From NCBI GenBank assembly GCA_049604415.1, contig JBMYTN010000004.1, positions 91,651-155,650 on the forward strand: DNA of 64,000 nt, written 5' to 3'. Origin of the DNA: JBMYTN01 sp049604415. Its GTDB lineage: Bacteria > Pseudomonadota > Alphaproteobacteria > Rhodospirillales > Rhodospirillaceae. Of this stretch, positions 32,674-40,597 are shown piece after piece (the stretch's first letter is position 1; the number at the start of each line of letters is the position of its first letter). A model generated the notes under the pieces. That model made no database searches. It was given only the letters and a program-made list of their open reading frames with translations, and had not been told where the DNA came from. Position numbers and translations under genes: made by a program.

Positions 32674-33597
32674 TCAGTCCCTTGATTGGTCTTGGGAGGA
32701 TGGGACGGAGTCCTGACCGGTGAACATCGCCCGGCGACTAATTTGGGCAGGCTCAGCGTCTGGCGCAGCAGTCGTGTCGGCTTCGGCTTGTGCCTCTGCA
32801 GCCGCAGCCGCAGCTTCCGCTTCTGCATCTGCTTCAGCCTCTTGTTCCCGCAGGGTGCGGATTTCCGAACTGCGGGTGGTTTCTTCCCGATTGTCGGAGT
32901 CAAACAAGGCGGTGCAAATCGCCCGAGCGACGGCGACCGCACCCTCGTGGGTGTCAAAATCCCCCATGGGGGAGAACAGCGAACAGCCTTTAAAGGGTCC
33001 GGCCAATCCGGCGCTGGCATGGGTGAATTCATAGATGCCAGAGGGGAAGATGTAGAACTTTTTGGTCCCCACATGCTCGGCACTCCAATCCTCATTGGGA
33101 CCGGGCAGCAGCACCAAGTTCATGAACCAAGGTGCGATCAACACCCCCAAATAATGGCCTTCCCAGGGCCGGAAGCCGACGGCTTCGACCTCCAAGGCGG
33201 CATTGCAAAACGGCACGTCGCGCATTTTGCCGCGATGGATGTCGATGAACTCGGCGACCAGGCGGTCGACCAGAGCCTCGCAGTCCGGGGTGGCCTTTTG
33301 TAGGGCCAACAGCGCCGGATCCATGGCGTCCATGGGCTGGGCACCGGGATCTTCCAGCACCATGAACTGCTCTTTGGCGCCGTCGCAATTCGGACATTTC
33401 CAATCATGGGGCAGATCCAGGAAGGACGTCCCTGGCGGGATCATCCGGGTCTCATCGCCCTCGGCCGGATCATAGGGGGTCCAGCAGATCTTGCATTCCA
33501 TGATGGCCTGGCGGGAGATCCGATCCCGGGCCCCCAGGAAGGAGCCCTCGAAGCCGCCTCGGGCTTCCGGTTCCGGCGCTACAGAAGGGGTGCTCAT
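32674..33597 (-). CDS. hupJ: fused rubredoxin (HupI) - HupJ/HybE chaperone
   Basis: The 307-residue fusion has a rubredoxin at about 33-80 with iron ligands C35-x-x-C38 and C68-x-x-C71 (M-E-C-K-I-C-W-T-P-Y-D-P and K-C-P-N-C). A HupJ/HybE chaperone domain follows at about 95-235 (G-x-L-I-A-P-W-F-M-N-L-V-L-L-P-G), involved in small-subunit maturation. A Glu/Ala-rich tail of about 45 residues precedes a terminal S-R-R-A-M-F-T-G. The start at 33597 is supported by GGAGACCATCAA and a four-base ATGA overlap with hupH. Rubredoxins of this type are linked to hydrogenase synthesis in air. Confidence 0.92.
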   Translation of the reverse strand: MSTPSVAPEPEARGGFEGSFLGARDRISRQAIMECKICWTPYDPAEGDETRMIPPGTSFLDLPHDWKCPNCDGAKEQFMVLEDPGAQPMDAMDPALLALQKATPDCEALVDRLVAEFIDIHRGKMRDVPFCNAALEVEAVGFRPWEGHYLGVLIAPWFMNLVLLPGPNEDWSAEHVGTKKFYIFPSGIYEFTHASAGLAGPFKGCSLFSPMGDFDTHEGAVAVARAICTALFDSDNREETTRSSEIRTLREQEAEADAEAEAAAAAAEAQAEADTTAAPDAEPAQISRRAMFTGQDSVPSSQDQSRD

Positions 33598-34448
33598 TTG
33601 ATGGTCTCCAGGATTTCGCGCAGCCGCTCGCCGCTGTCTTCAAAGTCTTCTGCGGCGGCCAGGGCCACTTCGGGAATGCCGGTGACTTCAAAGCTGTCCA
33701 GGATCATCACATCCATGGAGTTGAAGAACTGAACCTTCCAGACATTGTGCAGAGCGGTGGCCCGGATCCGGCAATCGCCATACCCCTTGGAGGTGATGGC
33801 AGCCGCCCCTTCCCCCAAAGCCATGTCCAAATGGGTCAGGTCTTCCGGGGTGTGCGGCAGCAGGCTCAGATTGATGACATGAACTTCGGTTTCCGGGGTC
33901 CAGGCGCTGCTTTTGTCCAACAGCTCGGTGACCAAAGGCGGTGCATTGACCACGCCGGGCAGAACCGGGGTCAGCGGACCGATGGCCGGGGCGGAGGAAT
34001 GGAAGGCCCGCTCCCGGATCACGGCGGGCATCGGGGCGATGTCGATGCGGTCTTCGCCGTCGCCTTTGACGGTCCAGACGCCTGCGAACACGCTCTCCTG
34101 GGCCTTAATGGTCGGCTCACCGCTATGGGGATCGCGGATCTCGGCAGCGACTTCGCCGGTGCCGAAGGTCTCGTCGATCAGGGCGCGGTTGGCCTGATCC
34201 AAAGCGGCCAGGGAAAAGGTTTGATCACCGGTTTCGCGATGGCCGGCACAGGCCTTGGCCACATTGGCCAGCAGGGTTAAGGCCGGGGCCAAGGTGGTGG
34301 CCTGCTCGGCATCAATCTCGGGCAGATGAGCCTGGAACACCCGCATATCATTGGGCAGCGGCATGTATTCCAGCTCTTGACCATCAGCCGAGGCAGGTTG
34401 GGATCCAGGGCCGTAGCCCATCGGTGGCATGTGGAAATTGTTGATCAT
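33594..34448 (-). CDS. hupH: hydrogenase accessory protein HupH (HyaF family)
   Basis: 284 residues, the standard length. The pattern N-L-S-L-L-P-H-T-P-E-D-L-x-H-L-D-M-A-L-G-E-G is characteristic of HupH/HyaF, and a V-N-A-P-P-L-V-T-E-L motif lies earlier. Family members help mature the iron-sulfur small subunit. The 3' end overlaps hupJ by four bases and hupG lies 18 bp upstream. Confidence 0.92.
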   Translation of the reverse strand: MINNFHMPPMGYGPGSQPASADGQELEYMPLPNDMRVFQAHLPEIDAEQATTLAPALTLLANVAKACAGHRETGDQTFSLAALDQANRALIDETFGTGEVAAEIRDPHSGEPTIKAQESVFAGVWTVKGDGEDRIDIAPMPAVIRERAFHSSAPAIGPLTPVLPGVVNAPPLVTELLDKSSAWTPETEVHVINLSLLPHTPEDLTHLDMALGEGAAAITSKGYGDCRIRATALHNVWKVQFFNSMDVMILDSFEVTGIPEVALAAAEDFEDSGERLREILETIK

Positions 34449-34466
34449 GGTTTGGGCTCCGATGGG

Positions 34467-34886
34467 TTATTCGGCGGCGGGCCGGGCGGTCTCAGCGGGG
34501 TCTGTTTCATCAAGGATCAGACGGATCCGGGTCAGGTAATCGCTCCAATCCCGTACCCGGGGAATGGCACCGATTTGCCTGCCGTCGCGGAAAAAAATCA
34601 GGCTGGGGGTTGGCCAGACATCAAACCCCGTGCGCGCCGATTGTTCGATCTCCGGACCGACCACGGCGCAATCAAACCGGCCCTGCCAGGCCTGCACCAA
34701 CTCCGGGAGCACCACCGCCGCATCATTGGTTTCCAGGTTTTTCGCCGGGTCACCGGGAATAAACAGGCAATGATCCCCTAGACCGGCGGTGTAGCGCGTC
34801 AGGGCGTCTTGATCGTTTAACAGGGGCCACCCCAGCTCCGTGATCAGGCGCTCGATAAGCGGAGAGGTTGGAAAGGCTGCAGTCAT
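34467..34886 (-). CDS. hupG: hydrogenase accessory protein HupG (HyaE family)
   Basis: The 139-residue protein has a thioredoxin-like fold but no C-x-x-C active site, as usual for HyaE/HupG. F-D-V-W-P-T-P-S-L-I-F-F-R-D-G is the thioredoxin cis-Pro region. It is believed to bind the Tat signal of the small subunit as a quality-control chaperone. The His-Cys in G-D-H-C-L-F sits where a redox motif might be expected, but only one cysteine is there. Confidence 0.9.
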   Translation of the reverse strand: MTAAFPTSPLIERLITELGWPLLNDQDALTRYTAGLGDHCLFIPGDPAKNLETNDAAVVLPELVQAWQGRFDCAVVGPEIEQSARTGFDVWPTPSLIFFRDGRQIGAIPRVRDWSDYLTRIRLILDETDPAETARPAAE

Positions 34887-34955
34887 GGTCCGAGGTCTCC
34901 TTCGCGGTGACGCGGGGTGAACGGATACGGTTTGTGCGGGGCGACAATCCGCCCC

Positions 34956-35279
34956 CTAAGCGACTTTGGAGCCTGCGCGCCGGGCCGCTTCCAAATGCGG
35001 CGGCAGCTGCGGTCCTTTGGCTTCCAGATCGGCGAAGGCATCGCCCAGCTCGCCGCCCTCCAGCAGGGAATTCAACCCGCCAAGGGCTTTGCTGATCTGA
35101 TCGGCTTGCTCTTCATCCAGCAGTTCGCGGGCGGCCCCAAGAAAGGACAACACCCAGGTGCCAGCAGGTTGTGGCCCGACCAAACAGAGATCGACCATTT
35201 CTTGACGTCCATCGGCGGCCTCGCATCGGGCGTTGTACCCTTCGACCTCCAGGACGCGCATGGGAATGCCTAGACACAT
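34956..35279 (-). CDS. hupF: HypC-like hydrogenase chaperone HupF
   Basis: The 107-residue protein starts M-C-L-G-I-P-M-R-V, which sets the start at 35279 although the frame is open for 60 codons upstream inside hupD. It resembles HypC plus a longer C-terminal region (from about residue 60). HupF is proposed to stabilise the large-subunit precursor when hydrogenase is made in the presence of oxygen. It follows hupD by 16 bp. Confidence 0.93.
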   Translation of the reverse strand: MCLGIPMRVLEVEGYNARCEAADGRQEMVDLCLVGPQPAGTWVLSFLGAARELLDEEQADQISKALGGLNSLLEGGELGDAFADLEAKGPQLPPHLEAARRAGSKVA

Positions 35280-35295
35280 GATCGGGGTTCCTTGA

Positions 35296-35931
35296 TCAGG
35301 ACGCGGAGGTCGTGGTCGTTTCCGGCGCCAGGAACCGGGAATCGCCGACGCGGCAGGCGTCTTCGGCGCTGGGGCGTCCGGCCTCGTAATCCTCGCGGGA
35401 GATCGATTGGTGGGACAGGCCGTCGCCTTGCTCTTCGCGCAAGCTCGGCACAATGCCATAGACCTCTTCCAGCTCCTGCAGTGCGACGGCCAAAGCCGGA
35501 TCGATCATCGCCGCAGTTTTGGGCCGCAGGCCGCCGCCATAATCTTCCAGCTCGACCGGCTGCACGCCGATCAACAGCAAGGGGTCGGGGCGATAGCCCA
35601 TCAGGTCTGAAGTGGCGATGACATCTTGGAAGCCGGTTTGATGCAGGCTCATTTTTTTGGCCCCCATAAAGGCGGGGACCTCGTCGCCGCGCACAATCTT
35701 CATCGTGCCGGGTTCCAAGCCATAATCGACGGCGTCAAACACGATCAACGCATCATGTTGTTCCAGATGCGGCAGCAGATAGAGGCCTTGGGTGCCGCCA
35801 TCCATCACGGTCACCCGTTCCGGAAAGACATAGCGTTTGTTCAGCGTTTCGGCGCAGCGCACACCGAAGCCTTCATCGGCCCATAACAGGTTTCCGATCC
35901 CCAGGATCAGAATCCGGGATGAGGTCAGCAT
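35296..35931 (-). CDS. hupD: hydrogenase maturation endopeptidase HupD
   Basis: 211 residues from the ATG at 35931, which follows GGGGGAG. The longer frame has no HupD-like sequence. The nickel-sensing residues are visible as Glu in W-A-D-E-G-F-G, Asp in V-F-D-A-V-D and His in S-L-H-Q-T-G-F-Q-D. It removes the 15-residue C-terminal extension of HupL after nickel insertion. It is the first gene after a 620-bp gap and the sigma-54 promoter at 36043-36058. Confidence 0.95.
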   Translation of the reverse strand: MLTSSRILILGIGNLLWADEGFGVRCAETLNKRYVFPERVTVMDGGTQGLYLLPHLEQHDALIVFDAVDYGLEPGTMKIVRGDEVPAFMGAKKMSLHQTGFQDVIATSDLMGYRPDPLLLIGVQPVELEDYGGGLRPKTAAMIDPALAVALQELEEVYGIVPSLREEQGDGLSHQSISREDYEAGRPSAEDACRVGDSRFLAPETTTTSAS

Positions 35932-36499
35932 AGACAAACTCCCCCTTTGTCTCGCATCTGCCAGCAGGACCCTTAATGGTTGGATAGCTGGCTTACAATT
36001 CGCCGGTTCTCTGGCATCCGGCTTTCCATTGCGCGTTTTTACTGCATAGACCGTGCCAGAAACTTTGCATTGGTGGTAAGTCAGCAACCAGCTTGCCGCT
36101 TTTGGCTGTCATCGCCGTTTGCACCGCCTTGGGGGCGGATTGGATTCACGGGGCGTTTCTATTGGCTTAGCGGTTTTTCCCCAGCGGCCCGGCTGTGGCT
36201 TATGCGACCAAAGTCGTATAGGGGCATGATCCGGTACGGAGCCCAAAGCGCAATTCATCTATCTGGTTAGCAAGTTTTCATATTATCAGCAAGCCGGAAG
36301 AGAGGTTTTCAGAGGCTATATAAGGCCTAGTTGGGTGGGGTGAATTTTGGGAACGCTCTGGTTGGACAGGGAAATTTTCTGTCAGCCTACCCCGGAATTG
36401 ATAACCATATATTTCATGCAGCCAATGAGGGATGGAAAGAAACTTGACAGTTTTGGTCTGGTTTTCGGTTTTATGACCGATCCGTTCCAGCCCATAAAG
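35932..36499. other. long hupC-hupD gap
   Basis: About 570 bp without a credible gene on either strand, lying between the hairpin after hupC and hupD. It contains the sigma-54 promoter described separately. An AT-richer stretch at about 36260-36480 could hold enhancer or IHF sites. No individual site was confirmed. Confidence 0.5.
36043..36058 (-). promoter_or_regulatory. sigma-54 promoter of hupDFGHJK-hypAB-hupR-hypCDE
   Basis: On the minus strand the sequence is TGGCACGGTCTATGCA, one mismatch from TGGCACG-N4-TTGCW, with the exact GG-N10-GC spacing. The expected start point is about 100 bp before the hupD ATG. Confidence 0.75.
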
Positions 36500-36527
36500 A
36501 AGGGGCCGACACAGCGGTCGGCCCCTT
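36500..36527 (-). terminator. terminator after hupSLC
   Basis: AAGGGGCCGAC (36500-36510) and GTCGGCCCCTT (36517-36527) form a perfect 11-bp stem with a 6-nt loop, 25 bp past the hupC stop. On the minus strand the stem is followed by CTTTAT, a weak T-rich tail. It probably limits readthrough into the accessory genes. Confidence 0.65.
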
Positions 36528-36551
36528 CGGATGACGCGAGGGTATGGGGGG

Positions 36552-37307
36552 TTAGTCTGGAGCGTCATCCTTGAAAGTGCGTTCCCCGGAAATCATCGTC
36601 GACACGATGGACTGCCGGGACATGATGTCCTCGCGAATGGCGACATAAATGTGGATGGTCATGAAGATGATGAACCACCACATGCCGATCCGGTGCCAGG
36701 TATGGACATCCATCGATTGGCCGAACAGCGGGATCACCCAGCCGAACATCACGTCAGACCAGCTGCCAGCCTGGGCGCCCTCGGAATAGAGCGCGAAGCC
36801 GGTGATCAGCTGGAAGCCGATACCAAAAACGATGAAGAAGAACATGGCCAGCTGTGCCAACGGGTTGTGCCCGACATATTTTTTCGGGTGCTTGCGCAGG
36901 AACAGATACCATTGGATCTCATGGAAGACCTCTTTCCACCAAGAGGACTGCCAGAACGGGAAGTAAAACAATTGCCGGGCGTGGTGATTGCCGACAATGG
37001 CCCAGTAGATCCGGCCCAGGAACCCGACGGCCAGGATATAGCCCGCCGCAAAATGGGCGAAACGGATATAGCCGAACCAGAAGGCGTCGGTGGCTTCCGC
37101 ATTGCCGATGGCCGGCGGCGGTGAGCCAATAAAAAACCCGGTGGCGATCAGAACGACGATGGCCGCCGCATTGATCCAGTGCCAGATCCGCAGGGGAACT
37201 TCATAGACATAGACCGAGGTAATCCGGTGGACGGTGGACACGTCCTCCGGTGCCACATCATCGACCCCGGCGACCACCCCAGGAACGGAGTGAGAGGAGG
37301 TGCTCAT
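36552..37307 (-). CDS. hupC: hydrogenase cytochrome b subunit HupC
   Basis: The 251-residue protein has four membrane helices and the HyaC/HupC family pattern Y-V-Y-E-V-P-L-R-I-W-H-W-I-N-A near residue 33. Haem-ligand histidines include those in R-F-A-H-F and W-H-R-I-G-M-W. It anchors HupSL in the membrane and passes electrons from H2 to the quinone pool. The N-terminal 27 residues before the core are variable. It lies 131 bp after hupL. Confidence 0.95.
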   Translation of the reverse strand: MSTSSHSVPGVVAGVDDVAPEDVSTVHRITSVYVYEVPLRIWHWINAAAIVVLIATGFFIGSPPPAIGNAEATDAFWFGYIRFAHFAAGYILAVGFLGRIYWAIVGNHHARQLFYFPFWQSSWWKEVFHEIQWYLFLRKHPKKYVGHNPLAQLAMFFFIVFGIGFQLITGFALYSEGAQAGSWSDVMFGWVIPLFGQSMDVHTWHRIGMWWFIIFMTIHIYVAIREDIMSRQSIVSTMISGERTFKDDAPD

Positions 37308-37438
37308 GATCTGCTCTCCTTATCCCTAATCTTGCTCTTGGCCCCCTTAGGTCCAGCCCGGCCGATCTGAAGCCCTGTGTGGCACAGACCGACCGGACGG
37401 ACCGGAAGGGTCCAAGGGTTGGTGATGGCTCTGGAGCC

Positions 37439-39229
37439 TTAGCGAACCTTGACCTGGGTCAGTTCTTCGCCATCCGGAGACATCACATGGGTGGAGCAGG
37501 CCAGACAGGGGTCGAAGCTGTGCAGAGTGCGCAGGATTTCCACCGGTTCGTCCGGACGTTCCATATAGGTGTCGAGCAGGCTGGCCTCGAAGGCGCCGAT
37601 GTTGCCATCATTGTCCCGAGGGCTGCCATTCCAGGTGGTCGGCACGACGCATTGGTAATTGTCGATGCGGCCATCCTTGATCTTGACCCAGTGACCCAGA
37701 GCACCCCGCGGGGCTTCGGTCATGCCCACGCCCTTGACTTCCTTGTCCCAGGTCGAGGGATCCCATTTTTCCACATTGGCGGTCGATGAATCGCCATTGC
37801 GGATATTGTTGATCAGCTTGTCGAAGAAGTACTTCTGCAGATCGGCACAATATTGGGTTTCCAGGGCCCGGGCAGCCGTGCGGCCCAAGGTGGAGAACAG
37901 GGCGTTCACCGGCAGGTTCATGGTCTTAAGCAGACCCTCGACCTGCGGCTTGATGTAGTCATGACCGCTGGCATAGCCGATGACATAACGGGCCAGCGGA
38001 CCGACTTCCATGGCATGACCCCGCCAACGCGGTGCCTTGATCCAGGAGTATTTGGCCGCTTCGTCCAGTTCCTTAATGTCGGTCTTGGTGCCCTTGAAGT
38101 TGGCACCCAGGGCGAAGTTCGGCTCGGTGACCCCATCCCACGGGTGCAGACCCTGGGATTCGTCAGCATATTTGTACCAGCTGTGGGGCACAAACTCTTG
38201 GACCTGCTCGGGATCGGAGGTGTCGACATCATGGATCTCATTGAGATTGCCATTGATGATCGCGCCCCGGGGCAGTTTGAGCTGAGCAGCGTCAAAGTTG
38301 CTCGGATGCTCCGGAATATCCCCATAGGACATCAGGGACTTGCTGGACAGGCCGCCACCATAGAGCCAGTTCTTATAGAACCCGCCAATGGCGATCAGAT
38401 CCGGAATGTAGACATTCTTGGTGAAGGTCGAGCACAGATCGATGATGGAGGAGACCTGGTTCAGGCGCTCCATATTTATCGCGCCGGTCGCGCCAACACC
38501 GTCAATGTTGATCGGGCAGGGCACGCCGCCGACCAGCCAGTTCGGGTGCGGGTTCTTACCGCCGAAGATGGTGTGGATCTTGACGATCTCTTTCTGCAGG
38601 TCCAAGGCCTCCAGATAGTGAGTGACCGCCATCAGATCGGCTTCGGGGGGCAGCAGATAGGCCGGGTTGTCCCAATAGCCGTTCTTGAACAGACCCAGCT
38701 GACCGGATTCCACAAAACGCTTAATGCGGTTTTGGACATCGCGGAAATAGCCCGGCGAAGACATCGGGTGGGACGGAGAGACCGCCTGTTGCAGCTCGCT
38801 GGTGGCCTTCGGATCAGCCTTCAGGGCGTTGACCGGGTTGACCCAGTCCAGCGCATGCAGGTGATAGAAGTGCACAATGTGGTCATGGACCTGCAGATTG
38901 AGCTGCATGATGTTCCGGATCGAATTGGCATTGTCCGGAATGGTGATCTTCAGCGCATCTTCCACCGCCCGCACGCTGGTCAGCGCGTGGGTGCCGGTGC
39001 AAACGCCGCATATCCGCTCGGTGAAGGCCCAGGCGTCCCGCGGGTCGCGACCCTTCAGGATCACTTCCAGACCACGCCACATGGTGCCGGTGGAGACGGC
39101 GTTGCGGATCATATTGTTCTCGTCAACATTGACCTCGCAGCGCATGTGACCTTCGATCCGGGTCACCGGATCAACAACGACACGCCGTCCGCTGGTGTCG
39201 AGGTTAAAGCCGTTGGGTGTGGCAACCAT
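37439..39229 (-). CDS. hupL: uptake [NiFe]-hydrogenase large subunit HupL
   Basis: 596 residues. The nickel-binding motifs are E-R-I-C-G-V-C-T-G-T-H near the N-terminus and F-D-P-C-L-A-C-S-T-H near the C-terminus. After the final His there is a 15-residue extension ending V-K-V-R, the substrate of HupD, so this is a catalytically maturing enzyme (unlike HupV). The N-terminal pattern V-V-V-D-P-V-T-R-I-E-G-H is standard. Its ATG shares one base with the hupS stop. Confidence 0.97.
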   Translation of the reverse strand: MVATPNGFNLDTSGRRVVVDPVTRIEGHMRCEVNVDENNMIRNAVSTGTMWRGLEVILKGRDPRDAWAFTERICGVCTGTHALTSVRAVEDALKITIPDNANSIRNIMQLNLQVHDHIVHFYHLHALDWVNPVNALKADPKATSELQQAVSPSHPMSSPGYFRDVQNRIKRFVESGQLGLFKNGYWDNPAYLLPPEADLMAVTHYLEALDLQKEIVKIHTIFGGKNPHPNWLVGGVPCPINIDGVGATGAINMERLNQVSSIIDLCSTFTKNVYIPDLIAIGGFYKNWLYGGGLSSKSLMSYGDIPEHPSNFDAAQLKLPRGAIINGNLNEIHDVDTSDPEQVQEFVPHSWYKYADESQGLHPWDGVTEPNFALGANFKGTKTDIKELDEAAKYSWIKAPRWRGHAMEVGPLARYVIGYASGHDYIKPQVEGLLKTMNLPVNALFSTLGRTAARALETQYCADLQKYFFDKLINNIRNGDSSTANVEKWDPSTWDKEVKGVGMTEAPRGALGHWVKIKDGRIDNYQCVVPTTWNGSPRDNDGNIGAFEASLLDTYMERPDEPVEILRTLHSFDPCLACSTHVMSPDGEELTQVKVR

Positions 39230-40323
39230 TATTTGTCCTCCCCATTGGGAATGTCGTTCTTATGCTGGGCCCGCTTCAAAGCGGAGACGGCGGCATGGGC
39301 AGCGACGGCGGCCCCGACCCCGGCAGCGGCATAGCCACCAACCGTGTCGGCATTGGCTTCGGCACCGAAGGCCTGGATGTCGGTGATCCGCTCGTAGAAT
39401 GGACCCTTATCCCAGAAGGCATCTTCGGAGCAGCCGATGCAGCCATGGCCGGATTGGATCGGGAAGGACACGCCTTCATTCCAACGCACAGTGGAGCAGG
39501 CGTTGTAGGTGGTCGGTCCCTTACAGCCCATTTTGTACAGGCAGTAGCCGCGCTGGGCGCTTTCGTCGTCCCAGTTTTCGACAAATTGACCGGCGTCGAA
39601 ATGCGGACGGCGGTAGCATTTGTCGTGGATGCGCTGGCTGTAGAACATCTGCGGACGGCCTTGGCGATCCAAGGTCGGCAGACGGTCGAAGGTCAGCATA
39701 TAGGTGATCACACCGGTCATCACCTCGGCGATGGGCGGGCAGCCCGGCACCTTGATGATCGGCTTGTCGGTGATGACCTTGTGCACCGGGGTGGCTTGGG
39801 TCGGGTTCGGCTTGGCGGCCTGGACGCAGCCATAAGAGGCGCACGCGCCCCAGGAGATGATCGCCTTGGCGTCCTTGGCGGCGTGGCGCAGCTGCTCAAC
39901 GAACGGCTTGCCGCCGACAATGCAGTACATGCCATCTTCATTCAGCGGCGGATTGCCTTCCACGGCTAGAATGTAGTTGCCCTTGTACTTTTTGATGGTG
40001 TCTTCCAGGGCCGCTTCAGCCTGGTGCCCGGCGGAGGCCATCAGGGTGTCATCATAATCCAGCGAGATCATGGACAACACCACATCCTTGACCAGCGGGT
40101 GGGCTGAACGGATGAAGCTCTCAGAGCAGCAGGTGCATTCCAGGCCATGGACCCAGATGACCGGGGTGCGCGGCTTGGTTTCCATCGCATGGGCGATTTT
40201 CGGCGCAAAGGCCGGGCCTAGGCCCAGCGCAGCGGCGGTCAGAGTGCAGTATTTGAGGAAGCTGCGCCGGGTAATCCCCTGACGACGCATGACCTCGTAG
40301 AATGTTTCGGTTGCTTGGCTCAC
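39229..40323 (-). CDS. hupS: uptake [NiFe]-hydrogenase small subunit HupS, oxygen-tolerant type
   Basis: The 364-residue protein starts at a GTG after GGGAGGCAACCT. A Tat signal (T-R-R-S-F-L-K at 18-24) is probably cut after A-H-A at residue 46. Cysteines 63, 65, 66, 161, 166 and 195 become 17, 19, 20, 115, 120 and 149 in the mature protein. These are the six ligands of the [4Fe-3S] proximal cluster of oxygen-tolerant membrane hydrogenases such as E. coli Hyd-1. A C-terminal hydrophobic helix (about 330-350) anchors it. It relays electrons from HupL to HupC. Confidence 0.97.
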   Translation of the reverse strand: MSQATETFYEVMRRQGITRRSFLKYCTLTAAALGLGPAFAPKIAHAMETKPRTPVIWVHGLECTCCSESFIRSAHPLVKDVVLSMISLDYDDTLMASAGHQAEAALEDTIKKYKGNYILAVEGNPPLNEDGMYCIVGGKPFVEQLRHAAKDAKAIISWGACASYGCVQAAKPNPTQATPVHKVITDKPIIKVPGCPPIAEVMTGVITYMLTFDRLPTLDRQGRPQMFYSQRIHDKCYRRPHFDAGQFVENWDDESAQRGYCLYKMGCKGPTTYNACSTVRWNEGVSFPIQSGHGCIGCSEDAFWDKGPFYERITDIQAFGAEANADTVGGYAAAGVGAAVAAHAAVSALKRAQHKNDIPNGEDK

Positions 40324-40372
40324 AGGTTGCCTCCCGTCCCCTTAATTGGTGGTCAACACGAGGAGGAGGGTC

Positions 40373-40388
40373 AGCAAAAGTTATGCCA
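40373..40388 (-). promoter_or_regulatory. sigma-54 promoter of hupSLC
   Basis: On the minus strand the sequence is TGGCATAACTTTTGCT, two mismatches from TGGCACG-N4-TTGCW, with the exact GG-N10-GC spacing. The predicted start lies about 40 bp before the hupS GTG. A perfect inverted repeat GCAAATT-N9-AATTTGC (40402-40424) lies just upstream. Confidence 0.75.
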
Positions 40389-40597
40389 ATTGTGAAAAGC
40401 CGCAAATTCAGTAGGTTAATTTGCCGCCATACCCCTAGCCTGTTTGCGGACTATCCAGGTGGGCAGGGGGGCGGAAAGCGACCTTCCATCTTCCCGGTGG
40501 GCACACAAGTCTTTGATGTGGAACGCAAATATAGCCCTGCGATAGAAGGGTTATTGCCTCCATTCCACCTAAGGGGTTCGATGCGTGAGTGCCTGGA

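Noticed and set aside
32674..33597. S-R-R-A-M-F-T-G near the HupJ C-terminus as a Tat signal
   Set aside because: It is at the wrong end of the protein and has no hydrophobic segment after it.
36444..36476. TTGACA followed by an AT-rich hexamer on the plus strand
   Set aside because: There is no plus-strand gene or small RNA with a terminator downstream. The nearby hairpin lacks a T-tract in that direction.
40346..40356. TTG-N5-CAA site (TTGGTGGTCAA) resembling the R. capsulatus HupR target
   Set aside because: It lies downstream of the predicted hupS transcription start, so an activator role is unlikely. The motif is short enough to occur by chance.
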